From Arsenophonus sp046530765 (GTDB lineage Bacteria; Pseudomonadota; Gammaproteobacteria; Enterobacterales; Enterobacteriaceae), in assembly GCA_046530765.1 (NCBI GenBank), contig JBHEQS010000013.1:1-50429 (forward strand): 50,429 nt of DNA, in the 5' to 3' direction. Below the pieces are notes generated by a model. It was not told where the DNA came from and searched no databases. It saw only the letters and a program-made list of their open reading frames with translations. Position numbers and translations under genes: made by a program. The number at the start of each line of letters is the position of its first letter. The first letter of the stretch is position 1. This document shows, piece by piece, positions 35,552-48,394 of the stretch.

Positions 35552-36901
35552 TTAAGAAACTTTGTTAATCGATACAACTTTACTTTCAAACCAACCATCA
35601 TATAATCTAGTTTTTAGCTTTTCTCCAATATGTACCTGTTGTGTATTTATTAAAACTTGACCATTAAGTGATTCACTGATACTATAGCCACGCGCTAATG
35701 TTGCTAATGGACTTACTGTTTGGAGCCTGGAACAACTAATGCTAAATTTTTCTCTAAATTGACTTAATATTTGATTAATTAATTGTTTTAGTTGGAATTC
35801 TTTTTGAATATAGAGTTGGCAATGACCTTTGATAAGTTGCTGCGGACTAGATAGTATTAAACGTTTTTCAGCTATGCCTTGCTGATGATTAATTTTCTGT
35901 AAATATTTATTAATGGCTACAATAAGCTTTTGTTCTAATTGGACTAGATAATTTTGTTGATTTATTATCTGAAATTTTGGATGTTGCTTCTGTAATTTAT
36001 GCTTCAATTGAATAAAGACATATAGTTTGCGCTCTAGGAAATATTTCATATACATCTCTAATCGTTGTTTTTGTTCAATTATTTGACGAATCAATTCATG
36101 TTTGTTGCGACTAACTAATTCTGCCGCTGCAGATGGTGTCGGTGCTCTCAAATCAGCAACAAAATCAACAATTGTTACGTCTGTCTCATGACCAACAGCA
36201 GAAATAATTGGTAGTTGACTAGAAAAAATTGATCTAGCAACATTTTCATCGTTAAATGCACATAAATCTTCCAACGAACCACCACCTCGACTAAGAATCA
36301 GCACATCACACTCTAGTCTACTATTAGCTAATGAAATAGCGCGAATGATTTGTTGTGGGGCAGCATCTCCTTGCACGGCAACTGGATAAATAATAACTGG
36401 TAATGAAGGATCTCGACGTTTCAAGATATTCAAAATATCATATAATGCAGCTCCAGTTGCTGAAGTAATAATACCCAAGCGTTTAGGCGGAATTGGTAGT
36501 GCTTGTTTGTGATGTTGAGAAAACAATCCTTCAGCTGAAAGTTTATGTTTTAATATTTCAAATTGTTCTTGTAATAATCCATCACCTGCAGGTTGTATAT
36601 TTTCTATGATTAATTGATATTCTCCTCTAGTTTTATACAATGTAACAATTGCATAAACTAACACTTGTTGACCATTTTTTGGTATAAAATTTATTAGAAT
36701 ATTTTGTCGTTGAAACATAACAGCGCATAGCTGTGCTTTTTCATCTTTTAATGTAAAATACCAGTGCCCTGATGCTGGTTGAGAAAAATTAGAAATTTCT
36801 GCATTAAGCCAAATTTTTCCAATTTTAAGTTTAAGTAATTGCTGAACTGATTTATTAAGTTGGCTAACTGAATAAATTATATTTTTTTTTAAAGTTGACA
36901 T
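35552..36901 (-). CDS. xseA: Exodeoxyribonuclease VII large subunit XseA
   Basis: XseA is the catalytic subunit of exonuclease VII, which degrades single-stranded DNA from both ends into oligonucleotides and requires several XseB subunits. The 449-residue product aligns along E. coli XseA (456): N-terminal OB fold (about 10-100, with ISNFSQPASGHWYFTLKD), catalytic domain containing GVITSATGAALYDIL-type LGIITSATGAALYDI, RGGGSLEDL (about 203-211), SAVGHETDVTIVDFVADLRAPTPSAAA split over 231-257, then a long coiled-coil region with many Gln/Lys (about 260-395) and a C-terminal ARGYS segment. The ATG at 36901 is the family start. It is divergent from guaB, as in E. coli, but the gap is 1.7 kb instead of about 160 bp. 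xseB is not in the window. Confidence 0.96.
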   Translation of the reverse strand: MSTLKKNIIYSVSQLNKSVQQLLKLKIGKIWLNAEISNFSQPASGHWYFTLKDEKAQLCAVMFQRQNILINFIPKNGQQVLVYAIVTLYKTRGEYQLIIENIQPAGDGLLQEQFEILKHKLSAEGLFSQHHKQALPIPPKRLGIITSATGAALYDILNILKRRDPSLPVIIYPVAVQGDAAPQQIIRAISLANSRLECDVLILSRGGGSLEDLCAFNDENVARSIFSSQLPIISAVGHETDVTIVDFVADLRAPTPSAAAELVSRNKHELIRQIIEQKQRLEMYMKYFLERKLYVFIQLKHKLQKQHPKFQIINQQNYLVQLEQKLIVAINKYLQKINHQQGIAEKRLILSSPQQLIKGHCQLYIQKEFQLKQLINQILSQFREKFSISCSRLQTVSPLATLARGYSISESLNGQVLINTQQVHIGEKLKTRLYDGWFESKVVSINKVS

Positions 36902-38610
36902 ATTAAGTTAGCAGCACCTTATAATAAATTAATAGCTAAATATTATTATATAAAATCTAATAATAGATAAAATAAAAATAAACACTATAAATATAATAAT
37001 TATTATACTTATGTTACATAATGTTATATATTTTTATCTTATTTATAATAATATGATAATTTTTAACTAAATTTGATAAATATTTTTTTTAAATAAAAAA
37101 GATTTAGTTTTTTTAAAAAAAACTTAATAATATAAAAATATTTATATAGATCAAATTTTTAGTATGTTAAATTTATTAAAATATATCAATTAAATTATCA
37201 ATTATTTCTGATCTTTATTTAAAATATATTAATAATATTAACATCATTTATTTTGTATCAAGAGAAATTTCTAAAAAATTTTCTCATTTCATCATCACAA
37301 ATATCATATAAAAAAGCTAGTTTATTTTGATTGAGTTACAAGTATAGTATGAGTTATTTATTATATTTTCCATTAAAAGTATTTATTATATTTAATAATA
37401 AATACAATATAAAAATCGTCAGTTGCTTTCATATGTATTCTTCTTCATAACACAATTTTATATTAATAAGAAATATTATTTAAATAAGTTATTGTATATA
37501 AAAGAAGATTAAAAAAATAGCATTTTTAAAAAAAAGTACAATATTTGAATATTTTAAATTGATAAATCTAATTTAAATCCTGTATTTTTATCTAAAAAAT
37601 CTATTTTGTATTATTACAAAATATTTATTATATATAAAGTATTAATGCACAGATAAAACTAAAAATATTTTTATAAAGCATAAACTTATCAATAAAAAAT
37701 AACATCAAAGAATATGATAAAGTATATATATTTATCATTTTCTAAAAACTTATACTACTTATTATCTTAAAGATTAATTATAGTGAGTTGTAGTAGTTAT
37801 CAAGTAAAAGAAAAGCTAATATTGCTAATGCTAAAATAAGTATTTTATTAATTACAGAATTTTGATATAAATATTAATATTAATCTATTTTATTTATGGA
37901 TTAATAAAAGTATTATACATGTTATATATTATTTATAAAATTCAATATTTTATAAATATATTTAATTTTATAAACTACAAGGTGTTTTATAAATTTTAAA
38001 ATAAATATATAAGCTTGAATTTTCTTGCTTTATTCAATTGATCTTAATTGATATAACCGCTTTAATGTATATCAACAAAATAAATATAAATTTATTATTA
38101 AAATATTGTTAATCAGAGCATACTTGTTTTAACTTAATTAATTGAAATTATACATAAAATAAGACAGTTTTGTTATAGAAAAAACATTGCCGAGTAAGTG
38201 TTATCTGATCTTTTAAATAATGCCAAAATATCTAGTGTGTAAAAATATACTAAAATTATTTTAGTTGATCAGAATATCAATATTAGATTTTTTTTATTAT
38301 TTCTATAAATATAAACCTGTATAAATTTATTATATATTATTATCGCACCGCAATCTTTAACTGTATTTATATTATATATAAAGTGATAATCTTTCTAAGT
38401 AATTCACTAATCAAAGTAAATTACTTATTAATAGAATTAATAAAAAAAATTATTAATATTTTTTTTATTAAGTTTCATAATAGATTTATGCATATTTATT
38501 TTATAAAAAAATAAATTTTAATAAAAGCAATGGAATTAATAAATTTTATTATTTTTAATAATATTGCAATATTTTGTCTTCTTTTAAATTTTTCTGATGA
38601 GACATTGCTT
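36902..38610. other. Expanded xseA-guaB divergent intergenic region
   Basis: 1.7 kb without an open frame over 70 codons that I can support. In E. coli the two start codons are about 160 bp apart. I found no ghost gene, no PurR-like operator (expected near guaB) and no mobile-element ends. Both promoters must lie here but cannot be picked out of the AT-rich background. Confidence 0.45.
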
Positions 38611-40071
38611 ATGATACGCATAAAGAAAGAAGCACTAACATTCGATGACGTATTGTTAGTTCCAGCATATTCAAATGTATTGCCCAATTCTGTTGATTTA
38701 TCAACTCAATTAACTTCTACTATACGCCTAACTATTCCTATGCTTTCTGCAGCAATGGATACAGTGACTGAATCAAATTTAGCCATAGCATTAGCTCAAG
38801 AAGGTGGAATTGGTTTTATTCATAAAAATATGTCAGTTAAACAGCAATCAGAAGAAGTTCTTCGAGTTAAGAGATATGAAAGTGGCATTGTTATCGATCC
38901 TGTTACTGTCACGCCTGAAACTACAATTCGTGAAGTCTATAAGATGGCTAAAGATAATGGTTTTTCTGGTTATCCAGTTGTTAAAAATAAAGAATTGCTT
39001 GGAATCATTACCAGTCGTGATATTCGATTTTTAAAAGATCTAGATCAACCAGTTTCCTCAGTTATGACACAAAAACCACATTTGATTACAATCAAAGAAG
39101 ATGAATCTCGTGATGTCATTTTAAGAAAATTGCATGAAAAACGTATAGAAAAAGCATTGGTAGTTGATGATAACTTTAACCTATTTGGTATGATTACAGT
39201 AAAAGATTTTCAGAAAGCCGAACAAAAGCCAAATTCATGTAAAGATGAGAAAGGTCGTTTGAGAGTAGGGGCTGCTGTTGGGGCTGGGCCTAATAATGAA
39301 CAGCGCATAGATGCGTTAGTTACTGCTGGTGTTGACGTTTTATTAATTGATTCATCTCATGGACATTCGAAAGGTATTTTGCAATGCATCAGTAAAACTA
39401 GAACAAAATATCCCAATTTGCCTATTATTGGTGGTAATATTGCAACTAGTGAAGGTGCCAAAGCTTTAGCTGAAGTAGGAGTAAGTGCAGTTAAGGTTGG
39501 AATTGGGCCTGGTTCTATTTGTACAACACGGATTGTTACTGGTGTTGGTATACCACAGATCACTGCTATTGCAGATGCAGTTGATGGACTTAACGGAATG
39601 AATATACCAATAATTGCTGATGGAGGTATTAGATTTTCTGGAGATATTGCTAAAGCTCTAGCTGCTGGGGCTTCTTGCGTAATGGTTGGATCAATGCTTG
39701 CTGGTACTGAAGAGTCACCAGGAGAAACAATATTATTTCAAGGTCGTTCTTACAAAGCTTACAGAGGAATGGGATCATTAGGCGCAATGATAAAAGGATC
39801 TTCTGATCGTTATTTTCAAGTCGATAATGCGACAGATAAGTTAGTTCCAGAAGGAATAGAAGGTAGAGTTGCTTATAAGGGATTATTAAAAAATATTGTT
39901 CATCAACAAATGGGTGGGCTTCGTTCTTGTATGGGTCTAACTGGTTGCTGTAACATTGATGAATTAAGAAGCAAAGCAGAATTTGTAAGAATTAGTGGTG
40001 CTGGAATACAAGAGAGTCACGTTCATGATGTTATAATTACAAAAGAATCACCAAATTATCGATTAGGTTAA
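38611..40071 (+). CDS. guaB: Inosine-5'-monophosphate dehydrogenase GuaB
   Basis: GuaB oxidises IMP to XMP with NAD, the committed step of GMP synthesis in the cytoplasm. The product is 486 residues (E. coli 488) and very well conserved: N-terminal KEALTFDDVLLVPAYS, two CBS domains at about 93-205, DSSHGHSKG near 250, the active-site loop GIGPGSICTT with the catalytic Cys near 304, ADGGIRFSGDIAKA, the flap YRGMGSLGAM near 410 and the C-terminal ESPNYRLG. I choose the ATG at 38611 (MIRIKKEALTF), matching E. coli MLRIAKEALTF, rather than the in-frame ATG at 38530, which would add a hydrophobic 27-residue extension not found in the family; a GATGAGA lies about 10 bases upstream. It forms an operon with guaA, 59 bp downstream. 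Confidence 0.97.
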   Translation: MIRIKKEALTFDDVLLVPAYSNVLPNSVDLSTQLTSTIRLTIPMLSAAMDTVTESNLAIALAQEGGIGFIHKNMSVKQQSEEVLRVKRYESGIVIDPVTVTPETTIREVYKMAKDNGFSGYPVVKNKELLGIITSRDIRFLKDLDQPVSSVMTQKPHLITIKEDESRDVILRKLHEKRIEKALVVDDNFNLFGMITVKDFQKAEQKPNSCKDEKGRLRVGAAVGAGPNNEQRIDALVTAGVDVLLIDSSHGHSKGILQCISKTRTKYPNLPIIGGNIATSEGAKALAEVGVSAVKVGIGPGSICTTRIVTGVGIPQITAIADAVDGLNGMNIPIIADGGIRFSGDIAKALAAGASCVMVGSMLAGTEESPGETILFQGRSYKAYRGMGSLGAMIKGSSDRYFQVDNATDKLVPEGIEGRVAYKGLLKNIVHQQMGGLRSCMGLTGCCNIDELRSKAEFVRISGAGIQESHVHDVIITKESPNYRLG

Positions 40072-40130
40072 CTATTTTAATAGTTTTATTTCAATACTTC
40101 AATTTATTATTATTTTGGAATTTTATTTAA

Positions 40131-41708
40131 ATGTTAATTGATATTCATCAATACCGAATTTTGATTCTTGATTTTGGTTCACAATATAGTCAATTAATTG
40201 CACGTCGTATTCGTGAAATTGGAGTTTATTGTGAACTTTGGAGTTGGAATGTTTCTGATACAGAAATATATGAATTTAATCCTAATGGAATTATCCTCTC
40301 CGGAGGACCGGAAAGTGTAAATACTAAAAATAGCCCGCGTGCACCAGAATATGTTTTTAAAGCCAATATACCTGTATTAGGAATTTGTTATGGAATGCAA
40401 ACTATGTCCATACAATTAGGTGGAACAGTTGAGGAGTCTAGTAAGAGAGAGTTTGGGTGTTCTAAAATCTACATTCAACAATCATCTAAATTATTGAGTG
40501 GCATTTATGATAGTTTAAGTGCTGATGGAAAACCAATTCTTGATGTATGGATGAGTCATGGAGATAATGTAACTGCAATACCGATTAATTTTAAAGTTAT
40601 AGCCAGTACTAATAATTGCCAATTTGCTATCATGGCTAATGAAGAAAAATCTTTCTATGGTGTACAATTTCACCCTGAGGTTACACATACTAATCAAGGG
40701 TCTGCAATTTTACAACGTTTTATATTAGATATCTGTCATTGCAAAGCTCATTGGACTACTTCTTGTATTATTAAAAATATAATACAAGATTTAAAGAAAC
40801 AGATTGTTGATGACCAAGTTATTTTAGCACTATCTGGCGGAATTGATTCATCAGTTGCTGCTTTATTACTAAATCATGCTATCGGTAAGAAATTAACTTG
40901 TATTTTTGTTGATAATGGTTTACTGAGATTAAATGAAGCACAGAAAATTATGACCATGTTTACTAGTAAATTTAATTTTAATATTATTCATGTGGCAGCA
41001 GAAGAACGATTTCTTAGTGCGTTGGAAGGAATTGATGAACCAGAATTGAAACGTAAAATAATTGGCAGAGTTTTTATTGAGATATTTGATGAGGAAGCAT
41101 CAAAACAAATTAATGCAAAATGGTTGGCACAAGGTACTATTTACTCAGACATAATAGAATCTGCCGCAGAAAAAAACAATAAATCACATCTAATTAAATC
41201 TCATCATAATGTTGGTGGTTTGCCAAAAGGAATGAAATTGGGATTAGTTGAGCCATTAAAAGAATTGTTTAAAGACGAAGTTCGTAAAATAGGATTTGAA
41301 TTAGGACTTTCTTACGATATATTATATCGCCATCCGTTTCCAGGACCTGGACTTGGTGTGAGGGTTCTAGGTGAAGTTAAGAAAATTTATTGTGATATAT
41401 TGCGTCAGGCTGATTCAATTTTTATTGAAGAGTTACACAAATCTGATCTTTATTATAAAGTCAGCCAAGCTTTTGTTACTTTCCTTGGTGTACGTTCTGT
41501 AGGAGTGATGGGAGACGCTCGTAAATATGAATGGGTTGTATCATTGAGGGCTATTGAAACTATTGATTTTATGACGGCTAATTGGGCACGTTTGCCTTAT
41601 AGTTTTCTTAACATTGTTTCAAGCAGGATCATTAATGAAGTTTCAGGCATTTCTAGGGTAGTTTATGATATTAGTGGAAAACCACCTGCGACTATTGAGT
41701 GGGAATAA
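40131..41708 (+). CDS. guaA: GMP synthase (glutamine-hydrolysing) GuaA
   Basis: GuaA aminates XMP to GMP using ATP and glutamine-derived ammonia. The product has 525 residues, the same as E. coli GuaA. The glutamine amidotransferase domain (about 8-205) has LGICYGMQ with catalytic Cys86 and FHPEVTH with its His and Glu near 180; the ATP pyrophosphatase domain starts with the P-loop LSGGIDSSV near 233-241; the dimerisation domain ends PPATIEWE. KSHHNVGGLP and HPFPGPGLGVR are intact. The ATG at 40131 fits the E. coli start; GGAA lies about 12 bases upstream. It is transcribed with guaB. Retaining both genes means guanine nucleotides are made rather than imported. Confidence 0.97.
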   Translation: MLIDIHQYRILILDFGSQYSQLIARRIREIGVYCELWSWNVSDTEIYEFNPNGIILSGGPESVNTKNSPRAPEYVFKANIPVLGICYGMQTMSIQLGGTVEESSKREFGCSKIYIQQSSKLLSGIYDSLSADGKPILDVWMSHGDNVTAIPINFKVIASTNNCQFAIMANEEKSFYGVQFHPEVTHTNQGSAILQRFILDICHCKAHWTTSCIIKNIIQDLKKQIVDDQVILALSGGIDSSVAALLLNHAIGKKLTCIFVDNGLLRLNEAQKIMTMFTSKFNFNIIHVAAEERFLSALEGIDEPELKRKIIGRVFIEIFDEEASKQINAKWLAQGTIYSDIIESAAEKNNKSHLIKSHHNVGGLPKGMKLGLVEPLKELFKDEVRKIGFELGLSYDILYRHPFPGPGLGVRVLGEVKKIYCDILRQADSIFIEELHKSDLYYKVSQAFVTFLGVRSVGVMGDARKYEWVVSLRAIETIDFMTANWARLPYSFLNIVSSRIINEVSGISRVVYDISGKPPATIEWE

Positions 41709-41862
41709 ATACTTGATATTAATAAGATAATTTTAATTCAAATAATTAAATTAAATTTATAATTTGTTTTTTATTTACTTATGTTAATATTGTTTTATAA
41801 AAAATATATAATAAAAGTTTTAAAAAGATTACATCTTTAGCAATAAGTTTAATAAAAATCTA

Positions 41863-41890
41863 TTTAATTTTAATTTTAATTTTAATTTTA
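41863..41890. repeat. Tandem hexamer (taattt) about 4.5 copies
   Basis: Four perfect taattt units with partial ends, about 155 bp after guaA. Confidence 0.85.
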
Positions 41891-44800
41891 TTAATTATTT
41901 CATTAAAAATGATATAAGTATTCTTAAAAAATTAAATAATTAATTTAAATTATTGATATTTTTTTAAGAAAAGAATTATTGTTGTTGTTATCGTGGGTTT
42001 AATGTTTATTGATAAATTTCTTTAAAAAACAAACTTATTATTTAGCATGTAAACTAAATTAAAATAAAATTACTTTTATGTAATCATAAAATTTTTTAAG
42101 TTTTGATAGAATCAATATTGAAATTATATGTATATATAATACATTAATAAGTTATGATTATTTATCTATTGATGTATTTAGTATTTTGAAATAAAAATTT
42201 AATTTTTATTTATGTATTTATTTGAAAAATTTAAAAAAAATAAAAATATTTTAATAACAAATAATAAATACAAAATGAATGTAGTTTGTGTCATTTTTAA
42301 AATTCTTAATAAGTTATATAAACAGTATGTTGGCTTGCTAAATTATTGTTCTTATAGTTTAACATGAGAGATGCATTTGGCAAATCATAATCGGTATACA
42401 TAAATCCAATTATTAAAAATGTTTCACTATTAAGCTAAATTAAAATATTAATAATAATTAATATATACTTTATTTAAATTAAAATTTTTATATTCATCAT
42501 ATAAGAACATATACATTATATAAAAACCTAACAATTACTAATCAATGTAATATTATTAAGTATATTGATTATTGCATAAATTAATAACTATTAAGCTATA
42601 TATAATAAAACCTAAATTTTATTATATTGTAAAATTAGTTATTTATTAGATTTTATGTGAAATATAACCGCTTATTATCAATTAATGATATCTCAAGTAT
42701 TATGAATATCTGTTAAATACATTTGCATTAGAGAGAGTTATTTAACCATATTACACTAAATTAAACAAATTGAATCAAATTTTATTATTTTACAGTACTA
42801 AAAAATTGATAACTAAACAATTAAAAATTGTATATAATATATAAATACTTATCAATTTACATTAACTCTAGTTTTTTTTTGTTTATTTAAAAGTTATTTG
42901 GAAATAATGCAAGAATAATAATTATCTATAACTATATTTGTTATTTCAAAAAATATAAAATAAATACTGTGGAAAAATTTTATTAAAAAATTAAGATTAA
43001 TCAATATTAAAAAAAATTAATTATAAGCTGTTATAGCTATGCATGCTATATACTTCTTTTTTTAATCATACATCACTAATTATTATAATTTAAAAAATTA
43101 ATATTGTTACTATTAACAATATATGATTATCTATTATAAAGTAAGCATTATTAGTTATTTAGTAAAATTAGTATTAATACTGATAAAATTATCATTAAAT
43201 AATAATAGTAATTAATTTTTATTATGTTAATTAAAAAGTTTATGTTTATGCTTCATATAAAATTCTAATATTTATATATAAAATTTATTTTTATATAAAA
43301 TTGCTATATTTTGCAATATATTAAAAATTAAAATATTAATTTAAATTTATATATTTTATTTGTCACAATTTTATAAAAACATAAACAATCATATAAAAAT
43401 TAAATAAAATGTGAAAATAATCTGTGATATAATTTATAAAACCTTGTTTTATATTCTTATTTTTCAATTAAAATTAAATCTTTTATTATACTAAAAGTGT
43501 ATTATATAAATAAAATTGATTATTTATTTATCACTATTTGATATTGAATTAAAAAATTAATTTAATTCGCTATTAATTTTATTATTAATAATGTTAATTT
43601 TATTGTTTAAATACTATTAATAATTTGATTATTTGTTTTAATATAAATCAAGGATACACTTGCTGTTTTACTAAACTTTATTTTTACTAATTTGTATTTA
43701 ATAAAACTAAAATAGAAATTTTTAAATTTACAATAATAGATTACATTTTTATTTTTATTATTTTATTAATAAACTTTAACTTATGAATAATTTAAATTTT
43801 TTTTATAATTTTAATAAACATATAAATTATCAAGTAATTAACTGCATTGTTTAATTATTAATAATAATTCCATTAATTAACTTCTCGCAAACAATAAAAT
43901 ATTTATAGATAATAATATATAACCAGTCAATAATAAGATCCAGATAAATCATTTGTAAATAATTAGTTTATTTATATCAATGTTATTCTATGTTTTTTCA
44001 AATTTAAATTTAATAATATTACTTCAAATTTACATTTAATTATTTTTTTTGATCACAAAATGCATATATTATTTATTAGAGTATCCAAAATTTGTTATTA
44101 CAGTATCACACTAAAATAGAATTAGTAATAAAAATTATATTGTATATTATTTTATAATATTACACATTTCAATTGAATATTCAAAGATCTATCATGATAA
44201 AATATACAGAAACATAAGGAATAACTTAATTTATTAAGAGTTTTTTTATAGCAATAATTATATAGAATGTATTGATAATTAAGACTAGTTTTATTCAGAT
44301 AAATAATAATAAAAAATATATTCACTAAAAATAATTGGTTCCTGCTTATTTGATGTAATGGTTCGCAAGATGTATTGATTACACTGATTAGTCTGCCAAT
44401 CATATTATATGATATTCAGTTTAAACTTATTTAATATTTTACTAATACAATTAAGCTAAAAAATCAATTGTTAACATATATATAGGAGAAGTTAATTATT
44501 TTTAATTTTAACAAAACTATCTATTGAAATATATAATTTAGAGATAAAATACTAATATATTTATATTAACTATTTTAAGAAAATATTAAAAATTAACTAT
44601 TAATATACTTTTTTATTAAAAAAAAAAGTAAAAGTTACTATCAGTAGATAAGGTCGCAAAAAAAACTAAAGACATGAGTTAAAATTTTTTTAATATTTTG
44701 TAATGTTATAGTTTTACTAATTCCTATTTTACAAAGAGTTAATTTATCTTAATTTGTTGATAAAAATAGTAACAATTTATTTTTAGTATTTAAACGATAT

Positions 44801-45611
44801 AAAAATCAAACCGTATCTATAATTTATAACTTTAAAATATTTATATTAATTTATATTTATTAATATAATAAAATTCGCTTAAACAAAATTTAGTGAATAT
44901 ATATTTTTTATAAATTTTAAATTTTGTTTCAAATCTTAATTAACAATATATAATTAATTAATGTTAAATAATGTTATTTTAATTATTTTTTATTTAGATT
45001 CTCTTTCTGGTTAAAATAATTCAATCTAAATAATTTAAATTATTTTTGATAAAAAATAAGAGAATTAATATTATGTAAGCTATTAAAATAAAATAAATTA
45101 TAATATAAATAATTATAAAATATATAAATCGTTAGGTATTTAAAATTTATTTCTGTAAATATTTTTATAAAAAACTATAATCATTAATAGTTTATTTTAT
45201 TTTTTTTGTAAATTGGAATATTATACATTCTGCAGTAAAAATAATTAACATATAGATATAAGACTAGCTCTAATATTTGCTTTATTTTATATAAAATCAT
45301 AATATATTTATAATCTAAGATAATTTATAAATACATATTTAAAGTTAACTATTTATTATAGGGAAACTCCTTATCTTTTTAATAAACAATCAACTATATT
45401 CAAGAAAAGTATATATTAATAATATAGCAGAAATTTATGAAACATTATATATAATATATAGTTAACTCTTTAACTTAAATATTTATATTAATTTTCATTA
45501 ATAATTCTAAATATTAAAATAAGTATAAAAATTAATTATTAATTCACTAATAAAAATTTTGGTACGCAGAATATTAGATATATAAAAATATTTTTTATTT
45601 TATAATTTAGA

Positions 45612-45653
45612 TAATTATTATAATCTTTAATTTATTAAAGATTATAATAATTA
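45612..45653. repeat. Inverted repeat, 20-bp stem, 2-nt loop
   Basis: The arm taattattataatctttaat at 45612-45631 is mirrored exactly at 45634-45653. Confidence 0.9.
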
Positions 45654-48394
45654 AAATATTTTGTTTTACATGAAAATAGAATTTAGGACAATGTAATTAT
45701 TAAAATTTCTATTTTTTAAGCTAACGTAAAATACTAAAAATATTAATGTATCATAGGATACATTAATAAATTGCTTTTCAAAGTAAGTTGCAAGTATTAT
45801 TTTAAGATAAAGTATTTACATTAAATTACGTTATTTAATATAATATAAATTATTGCAAAAATTTATAGTAATATAGAGTAATGTAAGAAAAAATAATTTT
45901 TTTCAAAAAAAACATATCAATAAAATATCTTTAATGTTTTAATTTATTTTATTTTTTTGAGAAGTTGAATTATTAAAAATTATTATATGTCTGCATAAAC
46001 AAGTGTATTAATCAGAGCTAAAAAACTATTTGATAATATTAAACTAATTAGATATCAATTATGTGTTATAAATATCATATATCTCTCATATGAAAATATT
46101 CTCTAGATAATCATTATTAAAGAATGGATATTCACAATTGTGTATAGCTTAAATGATATATTAATTTTTTAAATAAAAGAATGATTGTTTTATGAAAAGA
46201 AATTTAATTCAACATTAATCTATATAGTAAAACATACAACAAATAGAAAATTTATAATTATCAGCATGTAAATTACATTAGGTATATCTATCTCGTGTAG
46301 TCAATATAACTTATGACAGATGATCTATTGTAGTTTTGAATATTAATAACAAAATCATCAGTAATATTTACCGAAAGTTTATTAGAAGTTACAAAATATA
46401 ATCAATAATTATAATTTAGAATTGTAGATAATTATAAATGAAAGCATTATAATATAATTCATCATAAATATGAATATACGAAGAACTAAAAGATATCTAA
46501 ATTATTGCAAACAATATAAAATTTATAAAACATAACCATCGAGAACTGAAATCAAAAAAAAACATATTTTATAAGAAATTTTATGACCATAACAAACTAT
46601 CTGTTGTATCTTGTTTTAATCTAAAAATATAAAATATAATATTCAGAAAATAAAAAAAATAAAGTATATAATGTATTCATTGAATTAGTGAAAACAATTT
46701 CAGCATATTCAAAGATAATTGCCTTTAGTTACATAAAAACTAATATTACATATAATAACAATATATCTGTAATATAAGAATATAAAAACTAAACAATCAT
46801 GATATAAAGAATTTAGAACTACAATCGTCTTAAATAAACTCATTCGACAGAATGCATACCGCACAAGACAATTGTAATCTTATATTTAGTAATAATTGAT
46901 ATATACTATATTACATATAGTATATAGATGTAATTCAGTTAAGTAAATAACAATCTATCAAAAATAAGACAATATTATATTTATATAGAACATAAAAGCT
47001 TTTTTCAGATAAAATCACGTCGTGAAAATTAATTGAATTACAAATCTAGCGATAAAGTAAGAACATATTAAAATTTATTAAAACTTTTATAACTATATGC
47101 ATGAAAAATATTGTCCAGAAAAGTTGGATTAAATACAAAATGTTCTAAATATCATCAATTATCATTATTATTATCTATATTATCAATATATATTTAAATA
47201 ATAGTTTGATAATTTATTCTTGAATCACTTTAAATATGTAGTTGATTTGAACATTTATATTAAAAAATAAAAACTTGGAAAATATTTAAGAAAAGAATTG
47301 CTATATATTGATTTAATAAAAATTTAAGATTTAAAATTATATAAAAAGATCGTTGTATAATCATTATTAAATATAAATCAATTTCATATAAAATTAAGCT
47401 CTGCAAAGAAAATACAATAAATAATCTTTATCAGAATGTTCAAATTGATAGAAAATACGCATTATATAAATAATTGTATGAAAATAGATTATAGCTTAGA
47501 ACAAATTATCAATAAATTTAAAATCTATTCTAGATGATAAATAAACTATTGTCAGTTAAAGAACAGCAATTGATAAATGAATATATACGAATAATAACAA
47601 TAAAATGAATTCAGTATAAAAAGTATTTGTAATCTTATCATCAGAATATCATCAAACATACAATTATAAAAAATAAGATAGCTAGTTATTAAATTTAATT
47701 ATGTGTATAAAATCTAATAATAATAGTTTACAAAACGAAATTTTATTATATATTATATTAATATAATATAATATAGAAGTCTATCCTTATGTGCTTTTTT
47801 TTAGTATAAAGCGCTCAGTAAATAGCGTGCATATTTTTAGTCTTATGTGTCGATGTATTTTGATACATGATTTATAATAACAAGCTATAATTTAAGTTTA
47901 TTAAAAATACGATATATTTATTTAATTAGTTAATTACTTTAAGTTTAAAAATTAAACTAATAAAGTTTTTATTTATCATATAAGTGAATTTATTAAAAAA
48001 TGATAAATTGTTAAACTTTTACTTATGTTAAATATAAAAATATTATGAATTTTTTATAACATCAATAAACTATTAAAATATAAAATTATATATTACCAAT
48101 GTTTTTATGTTTTAAAATATATTATTTTTTTATTAAATTTATTTAAGAAATATTTATTGAGTATTGAAATTGTTTCAATATAAATTGAAAATATTTGCAA
48201 AAGTTTAATTAAGTTTTAATTTTTAAAGAAAATAGAAAATATAATCGTTACAATATATTAATTAATAATTTTTATTAATTAATATGTTGTAAATGTATAG
48301 AATTATAATATATTATTAATAATAAAATTAAGCAAATTTGATAAAACGAAAATTATATTAATTTAATATCTACTAAAAATTTTTCTTTTAATTA

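Larger units (their letters stand above)
41709..48394. other. 6.7 kb gene-free AT-rich region
   Basis: No intact gene. I could not place any ghost with confidence. An 83-codon open frame at 44152-44403 (minus) matches nothing I recognise. About 46200-47700 is noticeably richer in A on the plus strand and less monotonous than its surroundings (for example near 46840-46890, with cgacagaatgcataccgcac), suggesting a less decayed gene, but I cannot name it. Includes a 20-bp-stem inverted repeat (45612-45653) and a tandem hexamer (41863-41890). Confidence 0.45.

Noticed and set aside
38530..38610. N-terminal extension of GuaB by 27 hydrophobic residues
   Set aside because: No IMP dehydrogenase has it, and the ATG at 38611 aligns with the family start.
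38496..38687. Minus-strand open frame overlapping the start of guaB
   Set aside because: Antisense shadow of guaB with no independent support; likewise 39357-39563, 40515-40697, 38804-39034 and 19708-20049 are shadows of guaB, guaA and trkH/hemG.
44152..44403. 83-codon open frame on the minus strand
   Set aside because: The composition (I, L, Y, N, K, C) is that of translated AT-rich DNA after the first 20 residues and I recognise no family; it could be a fragment of a ghost.
46700..48150. Possible selO (ydiU) ghost on the plus strand
   Set aside because: A stretch IRQN...TRQL resembles IRES...TRAL of SelO but needs a ten-residue gap and no second patch supports it.
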